Shown: positions 27,719 to 36,134, counted from the first letter of the stretch. The stretch: 64,000 nucleotides of DNA from Pseudanabaena galeata CCNP1313 (GCF_029910235.1 NZ_CP112876.1:152653-216652); one strand, 5' to 3'. Notes: generated by a model from the sequence alone, not told the origin. Program-made: numbers and translations.

Positions 27719-28189
27719 ATGCAGCTTCTTGATTCTTTACTTGCGCCTAAAGCTGATGAATCACTCGGTCAATATCTTCGACGGCTCAGACTACACAGAG
27801 GTTTGAGTCAAGCCGATGTGGTCGAACTTGCGGGTATTCATTTGCAAAGCTTGGGTAAAATCGAACGAGGGAGAACGCTTAAACTCAATCACAAAACTTG
27901 TAGTGGGTTGGCTTATGCTCTTAATGTTCCGAAAGAGTATCTCGAATCGGTTGGCAGAGGTGTTGCCGTGGATGTCCCATCTGCGCTCAAGTTTTGTCCG
28001 AGTTGCTGGACTGTAGGAATGGCTCCTGAGTCGATGTGGCTGGATTTAAGAGCGAAGTTTTGTTTTCTCTGCGGGATGGAGTTACGTCATCGCTGTGTTG
28101 GCTGTCAGGAGCCGATTACTTCCCTGAAGCATCGTTTCTGCCCTTTTTGTGGGACATCTTATCAATCTTCTTCATCTTTAAAAGTTTGA
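27719..28189 (+). CDS. XRE-family regulator with double zinc-ribbon tail
   Basis: A 156-residue protein. An XRE helix-turn-helix occupies residues about 15-75 (YLRRLRLHRGLSQADVVELA, then IERGRTL). The C-terminal half carries paired Cys motifs (CPSC...CFLCG and CVGCQEPI...CPFCG) that look like two zinc ribbons. It diverges from the recombinase gene across an 80-base spacer and lies within the Tn3 ends, so it is a passenger or a regulator of the transposon. Confidence 0.78.
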   Translation: MQLLDSLLAPKADESLGQYLRRLRLHRGLSQADVVELAGIHLQSLGKIERGRTLKLNHKTCSGLAYALNVPKEYLESVGRGVAVDVPSALKFCPSCWTVGMAPESMWLDLRAKFCFLCGMELRHRCVGCQEPITSLKHRFCPFCGTSYQSSSSLKV

Positions 28190-28262
28190 TAGCTGAAAGA
28201 ATTTCACAGTAAAGATTTCAGCGCTTCGTGGCACTGTTTTACACGTATCCTGACTATACCCC

Positions 28263-29031
28263 AAAATTTGTATCGCTCGGAGATCTTAGAAATCTAAAAC
28301 TTCCACTCCCCCCGATCGCAGAACAAAAACGTATAGCAGAGATACTCGATCGCACTCAGTCACTAATATCAAAACGCAAAGAGGCGATCACCCAACTCGA
28401 CACCCTCACCCAATCCATCTTCCTAGAAATGTTCGGCGATCCAGTCACAAATCCGAAAGGGTTAGGAATAAAGAAATTTAAAGATATTGGAACTCTTGAT
28501 CGTGGAGTTTCAAAACATCGTCCTCGCAACGCTCCTGAATTATTAGGCGGTATATATCCATTAATTCAGACTGGTGATGTTGCAAATTGTGGTGGATATA
28601 TTCGTCAATACCAAAGCACCTACTCAGAAATTGGATTACGTCAGAGTAAAATGTGGCGTTCTGGCACACTTTGTATTACTATCGCCGCTAATATTGCAAA
28701 GACTGGTATTTTGACATTTGATTCTTGCTTTCCCGATAGTGTTGTTGGATTTCTTTCAGAAGATTTAGCAACAATTGAATTTGTTCGTGTATGGCTTTCG
28801 TTCCTTCAGAAAACATTAGAAGAAACAGCACCAGAATCAGCACAAAAAAATATTAACTTAGCTATTCTCCGCGATCTCAATGTCCCATTTCCACCTCTTC
28901 CACTACAAAAAGAATTTGCTCAACGAGTCGAAGCCGTAGAAAAACTCAAAGCAACACATCGCGCATCACTTAGCCAACTCCAAGCCCTCTTTGCCTCATT
29001 ACAGCATCGCGCCTTTAGAGGAGAATTGTGA
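28263..29031 (+). pseudogene. hsdS: Type I restriction specificity subunit HsdS, 5'-truncated
   Basis: About 255 codons remain from the end of the first target-recognition domain onward: FVSLGDLRNLKLPLPPIAEQ, the central conserved helix EQKRIAEILDRTQSLISKRK, a full second recognition domain and the distal helix ending QALFASLQHRAFRGEL. The Tn3 right end cuts the gene at 28262, so the first recognition domain is gone. Frames opening at 28228 use transposon sequence. No hsdM lies nearby on this side of the transposon. A single-domain product could in principle form half-subunits, but no native start is present. Confidence 0.85.
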
Positions 29032-29063
29032 TCGTTCCCTGAGCGAAGTCGAAGGGAACGATC
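29030..29063. repeat. Short dispersed repeat hairpin after hsdS
   Basis: GATCGTTCCCT and its complement flank a loop with GAGCGAAGTCGA. The unit overlaps the hsdS stop and ends at the DUF5615 stop, so it could act as a bidirectional terminator. The same CTGAGCGAAGTCGAAGGGA core is repeated within the hsdR gene at 29967-33818. Confidence 0.8.
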
Positions 29064-29425
29064 TACCTTCGCCACTGATTTAGCCAAACTACCCGACCAC
29101 ACCAATCAGAGCCTTTAGACTCAGACAACAAACTATCCAATGCAGCAATTAACTCCGAAAGCGACCAACTATTTTGAGCAGCAAGGATAATCCCCCCATG
29201 TTGAGGATACAGATGCGCTAGAGCCATAAAATCCTTCACATTAAAAGTAAAAATACATCTACCCTGAGCAGTCGATTGCAACAATTGCATTTCATCACTC
29301 GCATCCAAAGGCATCCAATCCATTGGAGTCCGAGTTACATCATGCCCCTTAGTTACCAAAGCCAAATGCAAAGACTTAATTGAAGCATCAGCATCTAGAT
29401 GCAGCTTTAGCCTAGCCATTCGCAA
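29063..29425 (-). CDS. DUF5615 PIN-like toxin
   Basis: A 120-residue protein with the DUF5615 pattern: LKLHLDADASIKSLHLAL near the N-terminus (acidic active-site Asp pair), a central GRCIFTFNVKDFMALA with Asp, and GGIILAAQN. These PIN-like nucleases are toxins paired with DUF433 proteins. The start overlaps the end of the DUF433 gene by 14 bases. It lies antisense between hsdS and hsdR. Confidence 0.8.
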   Translation of the reverse strand: MRMARLKLHLDADASIKSLHLALVTKGHDVTRTPMDWMPLDASDEMQLLQSTAQGRCIFTFNVKDFMALAHLYPQHGGIILAAQNSWSLSELIAALDSLLSESKGSDWCGRVVWLNQWRR

Positions 29426-29795
29426 CCTCTAAAGATTGCTCAGAATCGATCGCCGTATCAATCTGTAACTTATTAGCCCCATAAAAAGCCAACGCCTCAC
29501 ATACTTGAGACTCCGTTAGATCATACTCATTCGCAAGTTGACTTGCATTCATACCCCACTTTTGAGAAGCGATCGCGATCGTCAGCACCCGAATCCCTGT
29601 ACCTTTTAGAACTGGTACAAGTTGACCACTTGCCCCTTGTCGATAAACAACCTGTGGGAAAGAAGCCTTTAAAGTGCTTACTTTTTCTGTCACCGCCCAT
29701 AGGATGAATTGGTCAAGTGTTATGCCTTGACTCCGCGCCAACAGCTCGATCTCATTCTGCAAATGATTAGGTAAATTTAGAGCGTATGCTGACAT
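29412..29795 (-). CDS. DUF433 antitoxin with N-terminal RHH-like segment
   Basis: A 127-residue protein. Residues 1-45 resemble a ribbon-helix-helix segment (LPNHLQNEIELLARSQGITL), and residues 60-115 are DUF433 (VLKGTGIRVLTIAIASQKWG, ASQLANEYDLTESQVCEAL). It is the first gene of the pair with the DUF5615 toxin and probably represses its own promoter. Confidence 0.8.
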   Translation of the reverse strand: MSAYALNLPNHLQNEIELLARSQGITLDQFILWAVTEKVSTLKASFPQVVYRQGASGQLVPVLKGTGIRVLTIAIASQKWGMNASQLANEYDLTESQVCEALAFYGANKLQIDTAIDSEQSLEVANG

Positions 29796-29966
29796 TTTTG
29801 ATAAGTTCTAGCTATACGAACATCATAATGGCACATCGTCAAAAAATGTACTTAATTGCATTCATAGCGATCGCCCAACAAAAGATACAAGCATTATATA
29901 GTAGTTATCAATTGTTGATAGTCATGCAATATTGGCTATCCTAAAATAAAAATACTAGGGGGCGAC

Positions 29967-32900
29967 ATGAGCCAATTCAGCTTTCTCAAACCAGAATTTC
30001 CCACAATCTACGAATCCGCCCACAAAGCCTTTAGAACCGCCTACCGCGATCCGCGTACAGCCTGCTTCTATGCCCGTCGCGCCCTAGAGCTAACCGTAAA
30101 TTGGCTATACAAATACGACACATCCCTGAGACTCCCCTATCAAGACAACCTCAGCGCCCTAATCCATGAGCCAACCTTTAAAACCCTCGTCGGTCAAGCC
30201 ATATTTTACAAAGCCAAACTGATCATCAAAATAGGCAACAACGCCGTCCACGATCAAAAACCCATCCCCACCCAAGATGCCATCATCGCCATTCGCGAAT
30301 TTTTTCACATCGCCTACTGGCTTGGACACACCTACGGACGCACCACCAAACCCGATCCATCCCTCAAATTTGACAGCGAAGCAATCCCCAAGAAAAGCAC
30401 ACAGGCTTCGGCTTCCCTTCGACAAGCTCAGGACATCGCGCTCAGCCAACAAGGACAATCTAGCTCACTGAGCGGAGTCGAAGGGACGGCAACCACAGCC
30501 GCACAACTTCAGAAACTAGAACAGGAGCTAAGCGATCGCGATGAAAAACTATCCATACTGTTAGCCGATAAAAATGCGATCGATGAAGAACTAAAACGCC
30601 TCCGCGCCGAACTCATCGCCGTCAAACAAGCCAATACAGTTCAACCAGATACCCACGACTATTCCGAAGCCCAAACTCGTGACCTATTTATCGACCTATT
30701 ACTCAAAGAATCAGGCTGGGTATTGGCTTCGGCTCCAATGGCTTCGACTCCGCTCAGCCATCGGCAAAAAACTAGCTCCCTGAGCGAAGTCGAAGGGACG
30801 GCAAACGCAGCAGAAAATGTTGAAGGGAGGCAAGGAACTACATCCGCAGCAAAAGATGCTAGTGGGGTTTTGGCTTCGACTCCGCTCAGCCAGCGTAAAC
30901 AATCCAGCTCCCTGAGCGAAGTCGAAGGGACGGTAAACGCAGCAGGAAATATTGCAGGGAACGAAGGGACGGCAAACGTAGCAAGAGAGTTTGAAGTCTC
31001 AGGAATGCCAAATGAGACAGGTAAAGGCTTTGTCGATTATGTCCTCTGGGGTGACGATGGCAAACCCCTCGCAATAGTCGAAGCCAAACGCACCAAAAAA
31101 GACCCAAGAGTAGGACAGCAGCAAGCAAAACTCTATGCCGATTGTCTTGAGGCACAATTTGGACAACGCCCGATTATCTTCTACACCAACGGCTACGAGC
31201 ATCACATCTGGGATGACACCAACTACCCACCCCGCCAAATCCAAGGCTTTTACAAAAAATCTGAACTAGAACTACTCATCCAACGCCGCACCACCCAAAA
31301 ACCTCTCTCAACAGCAAACATCAATCCTGCGATCGCCTCCCGCCATTACCAAGCCCGCGCCATCCGTAAAGTCTCTGTAGCCTTCGAGCAGAACAAAGAG
31401 CGCAAAGTCTTAATTATCATGGCAACAGGCGCAGGCAAAACCAGAACCGCGATCGCCCTAGTCGATTTACTGATGCGTTGCAAATGGGTCAAACGCGCCC
31501 TATTTCTCGCTGACCGAGTATCTCTAGTTAACCAAGCGATAAAAGTATTCAAAACACATCTACCCGACTCCGCACCCGTAAACCTGCTCACCGAAAAAGA
31601 AACCGAAGGGCGCGTCTATGCCTCCACCTACGGCACGATGATGGGGCTAATCAATGACACTAAAAACGGTCAAAAACGCTTTGGAGTCGGACATTTTGAC
31701 CTCATCATCATCGATGAAGCTCATCGCTCCGTCTTCCAAAAATATCGTCATATCTTTAACTACTTTGACTGCCACTTACTCGGACTCACCGCCACACCCA
31801 AGGATGAAATTGATCGCAACACCTACGGCTTATTTGACCTAGAAAACGGCGTACCCACCGATGCTTATCAACTAGAAGATGCAGTCAAAGATGGCTACCT
31901 AGTCCCCACTCAAGCCATATCTGTACCCCTCAAATTTCAACGAGAAGGCATCAAATATGATGAACTTTCTGAATCTGAGAAAGAAGAATGGGACGCAATG
32001 GAATGGGATGAAGAAGGTAATATTCCCGATCTCATTGAAGCAGGAGCATTAGACCAGTGGTTATTTAATCAAGACACCGCCGACAAGGTGCTAGAGCATC
32101 TGATGACCAGAGGTTTAAAAGTAGCAGGAGGCGATCGGCTTGGTAAAACGATCATCTTCGCCAAAAATCAAAAACACGCTGAATTTATCGAAGACCGCTT
32201 TAATGCCAATTACCCACACCTCAAAGGTGAATTTGCCAGACTGATCACCAATAGAACTCCCTATGCTCAAAGCCTAATTGATGACTTCTCTAAAAAGGAT
32301 AAAGCACCCCATATCGCCATCTCCGTCGATATGCTCGACACAGGCATTGATGTGCCTGAAATCGTTAACCTTGTCCTTTTCAAACTGGTACGCTCAAAAA
32401 CTAAATTCTGGCAAATGGTCGGACGCGGCACTCGTCTCTGTCCCGATCTATTTGGCGATGGTCAAGACAAACAATTTTTCTACCTATTCGACTATTGCCA
32501 AAATCTCGAATTTTTCAAACAAAATGTTCAAACCATTGATGCCCCTATCCCCAAGTCTTTAGGCAAACAACTATTTACCACCAGATTAGATCTAATCGCC
32601 GAATTAGATAAACAATCTAGCTCCCTGAGCGAATCAAAATCTAGCTCCCTGAGCGTAGCCGAAGGGACGGCAAACGAAGTAGAAGATGCTAGTGGGGTAT
32701 TGGCTTCGACTTCGCTCAGCCAGCGTAGAGCATCTCGTTCCCTGAGCGTAGCCGAAGGGAGCAATGGAGCGCCCTACAATCCAACAACTAATCCCGAATC
32801 ATCACTACGCAATCAGATCGCGCAGATCCTTTACTCAGAAGTTGCAGCTATGAATATTGAAAACTTCATCGTGCGACCCAAAAGGCAACTCGTTGAAAAA

Positions 32901-33818
32901 TATAACAATCCCGAAACATGGCGATCGCTATCAGAACAAGATCTAAACGAACTCAACCAAGAAATTGCAGGATTACCCGCGCAAACTGAACCCGAAGCCG
33001 AAGAAATTAAAAGGTTTGATATCCTCATCCTCAAATTACAACTAGCCATCCTGCGATCGCACACATCATTTACGCGGCTACGCGATCAGGTTAAGGCGAT
33101 CGCTAACCTGCTAGAGCAAAAGTCATCTATTCCCCTAGTCCAAGAACAGTTAGAACTAATTCAAGACATCCAGACCGATGAATGGTGGCAAGACGTAACC
33201 TTACCTATGCTAGAAGCAGTCCGCAAACGCCTACGCGGTCTAGTTAAGCTGATCGAAAAACAAGAGCGTCAACCGATTTATACCAACTTTGAGGACGAGA
33301 TGGGTGATGAAACCATTGTCGAATTACCTCACTTCACCTCATCCGACAGCTTTGAAAAATTCCGAGCTAAAGCTAGAGACTTTTTGCGATCGCATCAAGA
33401 CCAGATGGTCATCTTCAAGCTCAGAAATAACAAACAACTCACTGAAACCGATCTATCAGAACTAGAGACAATCTTGATAGAAAACGGTTTAGGCAATGCC
33501 GAAGACCTGGACCGTGCCAAGCAAGAATCTCATGGACTAGGATTATTTGTGCGATCGCTGATTGGACTAGATCGCGAAGTAGCCAAACAAGAGTTTGGCA
33601 AATTTCTCACCGATAAAACTCTCAATGCTAATCAAATCGAATTTATCAACATGATCATTGACTACCTCACCGAACACGGCGCGATCGCCGCAGAACGTCT
33701 CTATGAATCTCCGTTTACCGACTTCGCATCTCAAGGCATCGACAGTTTATTCACATCTTCTCAAGTAGATGAATTATTTGCTTTGCTAGATGATGTTTAT
33801 ACAAAAGCTGCTGCGTAA
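29967..33818 (+). CDS. hsdR: Type I restriction endonuclease HsdR with DUF4145 domain and repeat insertions
   Basis: A 1283-residue restriction and translocase subunit. Residues 1-120 are a DUF4145-type domain (YFYARRALELTVNWLYKYD-like), followed by a coiled coil. The nuclease domain has the PD-(D/E)XK pair in GKGFVDYVLWGDDGKPLAIV and EAKRTKKDP. Helicase motifs are MATGAGKTRTAIAL, DEAH in LIIIDEAHRSV, GLTATPKDE and MVGRGTRLCPDLFG. The C-terminal ~300 residues match the EcoEI-type R subunit tail. Three clusters of dispersed repeats add low-complexity segments in frame, one of them in the middle of the nuclease domain. The partner hsdS is truncated and hsdM is absent, so the enzyme is probably without specificity unless another system supplies it. 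Confidence 0.88.
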   Translation: MSQFSFLKPEFPTIYESAHKAFRTAYRDPRTACFYARRALELTVNWLYKYDTSLRLPYQDNLSALIHEPTFKTLVGQAIFYKAKLIIKIGNNAVHDQKPIPTQDAIIAIREFFHIAYWLGHTYGRTTKPDPSLKFDSEAIPKKSTQASASLRQAQDIALSQQGQSSSLSGVEGTATTAAQLQKLEQELSDRDEKLSILLADKNAIDEELKRLRAELIAVKQANTVQPDTHDYSEAQTRDLFIDLLLKESGWVLASAPMASTPLSHRQKTSSLSEVEGTANAAENVEGRQGTTSAAKDASGVLASTPLSQRKQSSSLSEVEGTVNAAGNIAGNEGTANVAREFEVSGMPNETGKGFVDYVLWGDDGKPLAIVEAKRTKKDPRVGQQQAKLYADCLEAQFGQRPIIFYTNGYEHHIWDDTNYPPRQIQGFYKKSELELLIQRRTTQKPLSTANINPAIASRHYQARAIRKVSVAFEQNKERKVLIIMATGAGKTRTAIALVDLLMRCKWVKRALFLADRVSLVNQAIKVFKTHLPDSAPVNLLTEKETEGRVYASTYGTMMGLINDTKNGQKRFGVGHFDLIIIDEAHRSVFQKYRHIFNYFDCHLLGLTATPKDEIDRNTYGLFDLENGVPTDAYQLEDAVKDGYLVPTQAISVPLKFQREGIKYDELSESEKEEWDAMEWDEEGNIPDLIEAGALDQWLFNQDTADKVLEHLMTRGLKVAGGDRLGKTIIFAKNQKHAEFIEDRFNANYPHLKGEFARLITNRTPYAQSLIDDFSKKDKAPHIAISVDMLDTGIDVPEIVNLVLFKLVRSKTKFWQMVGRGTRLCPDLFGDGQDKQFFYLFDYCQNLEFFKQNVQTIDAPIPKSLGKQLFTTRLDLIAELDKQSSSLSESKSSSLSVAEGTANEVEDASGVLASTSLSQRRASRSLSVAEGSNGAPYNPTTNPESSLRNQIAQILYSEVAAMNIENFIVRPKRQLVEKYNNPETWRSLSEQDLNELNQEIAGLPAQTEPEAEEIKRFDILILKLQLAILRSHTSFTRLRDQVKAIANLLEQKSSIPLVQEQLELIQDIQTDEWWQDVTLPMLEAVRKRLRGLVKLIEKQERQPIYTNFEDEMGDETIVELPHFTSSDSFEKFRAKARDFLRSHQDQMVIFKLRNNKQLTETDLSELETILIENGLGNAEDLDRAKQESHGLGLFVRSLIGLDREVAKQEFGKFLTDKTLNANQIEFINMIIDYLTEHGAIAAERLYESPFTDFASQGIDSLFTSSQVDELFALLDDVYTKAAA
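30405..30500. repeat. Dispersed repeat cluster 1 in hsdR
   Basis: It contains CCCTTCGACAAGCTCAGG and CACTGAGCGGAGTCGAAGGG, an inverted pair of the CGACTNCGCTCAG family, translated in frame as an Ala/Ser/Gln-rich linker after the DUF4145 domain. Confidence 0.8.
30725..30985. repeat. Dispersed repeat cluster 2 in hsdR (inside the nuclease domain)
   Basis: Two or three copies of the TTCGACTCCGCTCAGCCA / CCCTGAGCGAAGTCGAAGGG pair occur in tandem, adding about 85 residues between KESGWVLAS and EFEVSGMPNETGKG. In ordinary HsdR proteins these two segments are only a few residues apart. Confidence 0.8.
32620..32765. repeat. Dispersed repeat cluster 3 in hsdR (C-terminal linker)
   Basis: CTCCCTGAGCGTAGCCGAAGG and TTCGACTTCGCTCAGCC copies add a Ser-rich segment after the helicase core. 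The frame is kept. Confidence 0.8.
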
Positions 33819-33820
33819 AG

Positions 33821-33841
33821 CCATTACAAAATTTGTAATGG
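33821..33841. terminator. Palindrome after hsdR
   Basis: CCATTACAAA-A-TTTGTAATGG is a perfect 10-bp-arm palindrome three bases past the hsdR stop codon, a likely transcript end. There is no clear T-run directly after it. Confidence 0.5.
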
Positions 33842-33999
33842 GGGAATACAAAGGGAGTGTCCCCTTTTGGCAAGCAACATAGCTTGCACTCAAATTTGCA
33901 CATACCTCAAATGACGCAAACTCGTTGAAAATCCACATCGATCATTTCAAATGCGATCGCAACTTTTGAACGGGTGCGCGATCGCCTTTGTTGTTTTAA

Positions 34000-34064
34000 C
34001 GTGAGTTCGATATAGCCATTTGCGGCGTGCGAAGCACGCCGCAAATGGCTATATCGAACTCACG
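34000..34064. mobile_element. 65-bp perfectly palindromic miniature element with IS982-type ends
   Basis: Arms of about 31 bp start CGTGAGTTCGATATAGCC and meet at GTGC-GAA-GCAC. The outer bases are the same as the IS982 terminal repeat seen at 22722-23723 and 11683. The direct repeat TTGTTTTAA flanks it on both sides (33991-33999 and 34065-34073), the mark of transposition. It carries no gene. Confidence 0.88.
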
Positions 34065-34163
34065 TTGTTTTAAGGTAATATAACTGTGTCTATTTGTAGC
34101 TAATAGGTTCTATTAAGATGCGAAAATGCTACATATAAAGACTTATAGAGACAAGGATGTACC

Positions 34164-34376
34164 ATGAACAACAGTTACACAATAGATATAAATAATGTGA
34201 GCAAACGAATACATGTCACTTTGCCCGATAGCTTTTACAAGAAATTAGAGCTATGGGCTACCTCTGAGGCTCGACCAGTTGCAAATTTGGCTTCATACCT
34301 TTTGCAAAAGGCAATTGAAGAAGCTGAGGATCAAGGTAAATTAACCGATCGCACCAAAAGCAAAAACCATGAGTGA
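34164..34376 (+). CDS. Ribbon-helix-helix (CopG-like) regulator
   Basis: A 70-residue protein with the RHH pattern RIHVTLPDSFYKKLELWA and then ANLASYLLQKAIEEAEDQG. It overlaps the next gene by 8 bases. The ending (QGKLTDRTKSKN) is like that of the RHH gene at 57672 (DGRLGDRAKGDK), and the two operons share a third small gene, so this is a repeated plasmid-type module. It probably controls its own operon. Confidence 0.75.
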   Translation: MNNSYTIDINNVSKRIHVTLPDSFYKKLELWATSEARPVANLASYLLQKAIEEAEDQGKLTDRTKSKNHE

Positions 34377-34953
34377 GTCAATCAAAGCAACCCGCGCTAC
34401 AGTAGCGATCGGTGGTTTAACTGTTGATGGATTTATGCTGCCCGATGGCACTTATCGGATGTCGCAAACTCAGGCGGCTGAAACTGTGGGCAAAGACGAA
34501 ATTAACGCCCGACGTTTTTTGTCTTCTAAGAACATAAACGCCATACGAGGAGAGGGTTATACGCCCGACAGTATTGAGGTTGAGTCACTTTCTGACAAGA
34601 GAGGTCAAACTCGCTTTAATGCCCTCCCCTTGGATGTTGTAACCGCTTATTGGCTGTATCAAAGTAGTCAGGGCAATCAAAAAGCTCTTGCTCTAGTTTG
34701 GGCATTATTGTCTGAATCCCTAGAACGTAGGTTTGATGATGCTTTTGGTGTGGTTCGCACTGAACAAGAACGCAATGAGGCAACTACATCAAGAATTAAG
34801 GCTCTCGAAAGTGACCTTGCTAATTTGGGTGAAGGATTTGCTCTAGATGATGAGAGCCGTCGTGAGCGTAATTATTTTGAGTCACTGCTTAAACAAAACG
34901 GTATCGAGCCTTATAGTTTGCCTAGCAGCGATCGCACTGAAGGAGATAAGTGA
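34369..34953 (+). CDS. Hypothetical plasmid-type protein
   Basis: A 194-residue product. The central part (LPDGTYRMSQTQAAETVGKD, RFNALPLDVVTAYWLYQSSQ, ALVWALLSESLERRFDDAFG) resembles proteins on cyanobacterial plasmids. A coiled segment at about residues 140-160 precedes the tail. No function is known to me. Start ATG 34369 overlaps the RHH gene, and the stop overlaps the start of a third small gene (GTGA). Confidence 0.6.
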   Translation: MSESIKATRATVAIGGLTVDGFMLPDGTYRMSQTQAAETVGKDEINARRFLSSKNINAIRGEGYTPDSIEVESLSDKRGQTRFNALPLDVVTAYWLYQSSQGNQKALALVWALLSESLERRFDDAFGVVRTEQERNEATTSRIKALESDLANLGEGFALDDESRRERNYFESLLKQNGIEPYSLPSSDRTEGDK

Positions 34954-35040
34954 GCCAATCAAAGCAACGCACATTAGTGAGTCGATCAGTACAGCAGTCA
35001 AAAATCGAGATTGTTTTAACAAATCCGAGAGATCGATGTA
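34950..35040 (+). pseudogene. Small third gene of the operon, truncated by a miniature element
   Basis: A GTG overlapping the previous stop opens a frame MSQSKQRTLV then SRSVQQSKIEIVLTNP that is nearly the same over about 30 codons as the small gene at 58340. The Tn3-derived miniature at 35041 cuts it; the frame runs on into the miniature to 35165 but the sequence there is not native. Confidence 0.65.
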
Positions 35041-35207
35041 GGGGTAGATACAGGATACGTGTAAAAACCTGCAAGATGACCTTTAAAGCTATACAGGGAT
35101 TACATTCCAAAAATATGATTTTTTGGTTTTTCATCCAAAAAACAAACGATAGGATGTGCGTTTAAGACCGATCTTGCAGGTTTTTACACGTACCCTGTAG
35201 CTATCCC
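35041..35207. mobile_element. Tn3-derived miniature inverted-repeat element (TIME), copy 1
   Basis: A 167-bp gene-less unit with ~37-bp terminal inverted repeats starting GGGGTAGATACAGG and GGGATAGCTACAGG, followed by TACGTGTAAAAACCTGCAAG. The GGGG start, repeat length and the ACGTGTAAAA word shared with the Tn3 ends at 22561/28252 mark it as Tn3-derived. Copy 2 at 42936-43102 is the same length and appears identical. No matching 5-bp duplication flanks it. Confidence 0.85.
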
Positions 35208-36134
35208 TTAATGAAACGATCAAAGATAATAACTTTATCCGAATTGAAAATGATGAATTGATTGTTTCTCATCTCGACGCGGAAACGGTTCCAGCCACTA
35301 AGCAAGAATTGGAGAATTTAGTATCTAAACGATTACCCCATGTGGATTTGACTGACCTATTAATCGAAGTCGATCAGTTAACAGGTTTTAGCCAATTTCT
35401 CATCCATGCAGGAGGCAATTCCTCTCGGTCTAATGAAACGAAAATCTATCTTTATGCGGCGATTCTAGCCCAAGCTTGTAATTTGGGCTTAAAGGCGATG
35501 GCGCATGTTGCTGATTTATCCTATGAAAGTTTGATTTGGCATACCAATTGGTATTTACGGGAGGAGACCTTAAGACCAGCGATCAATGCCATTGTCGATT
35601 TTCAATGTCAGCAATCTCTGAGTAAAATCTGGGGTGGTGGTATTCTCTCCTCTTCTGATGGGCAAAGGTTTCCAGTATCGGTAAAAATTCTCAAGCTGTA
35701 GCTCTACCACGTTATTTTGGCTATGGTAGAGGTCTAACTTTTTACACTTGGACTTCCGATCAATTTTCTGGTGTCAAGGTAATTCCTTCGACGATGCGTG
35801 ATGCTACTTACCTACTCGATGGAATTTTAGATAATGAGACTGAACTGAATATTTTGGAACACACGACCGATACGGCGGGATATACAGATGTGATGTTTGC
35901 TTTGTTTGATGTTCTAGGTCTGCGTTTTTCGCCACGAATTCGTGATGTGGGTAAGAAGTCTCTTTATCGACTAAACAAGGATACTTCTTATGCAAACTTG
36001 CATGTCCTTCTCAAGGGTAATAATATCAATCAGAGTCTGATTATCGAGCGCTGGGATGATATTTTACGAGTGGTTGGTTCTCTAAATCTCGGTTGGGTTA
36101 CAGCTTCGCTATTTGTGGGCAAGTTACAATCCTT
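35208..36134 (+). pseudogene. Tn3-family transposase, broken internal fragment
   Basis: Roughly 300 codons of a Tn3 TnpA: VSHLDAETVPATKQELEN, HVADLSYESLIWHTNWYL, then a frameshift near 35693, then VIPSTMRDATYLLDGILDN, EHTTDTAGYTDVMFALFDVL and GLRFSPRIRDVGKKSLYRL. The 5' end is replaced by the TIME and the 3' end by another small element at 36135. The sequence differs from the tnpA at 22601-26592, so a second Tn3 lineage was present. Confidence 0.85.

Larger units (their letters stand above)
22551..28262. mobile_element. Tn3-family transposon with internal tyrosine recombinase, carrying a nested IS982
   Basis: Terminal inverted repeats share CAGGATACGTGTAAAA and then CAGTGCCACGAARCGCTGAA (left 22561-22599, right 28217-28252). 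The right end extends outward to GGGGTATAGT at 28262, the GGGG start typical of the family, while the outer ~10 bases of the left end diverge. The 5.7-kb element holds tnpA (interrupted by IS982), a tyrosine recombinase acting presumably as resolvase, and an XRE/zinc-ribbon gene. Its left flank is the SelD-type FAD gene and its right flank is an hsdS gene, so the flanks do not belong together and a rearrangement has happened. Confidence 0.85.

Noticed and set aside
28228..28262. Start of hsdS at 28228
   Set aside because: These codons are Tn3 terminal-repeat sequence, so the start is not native to hsdS.
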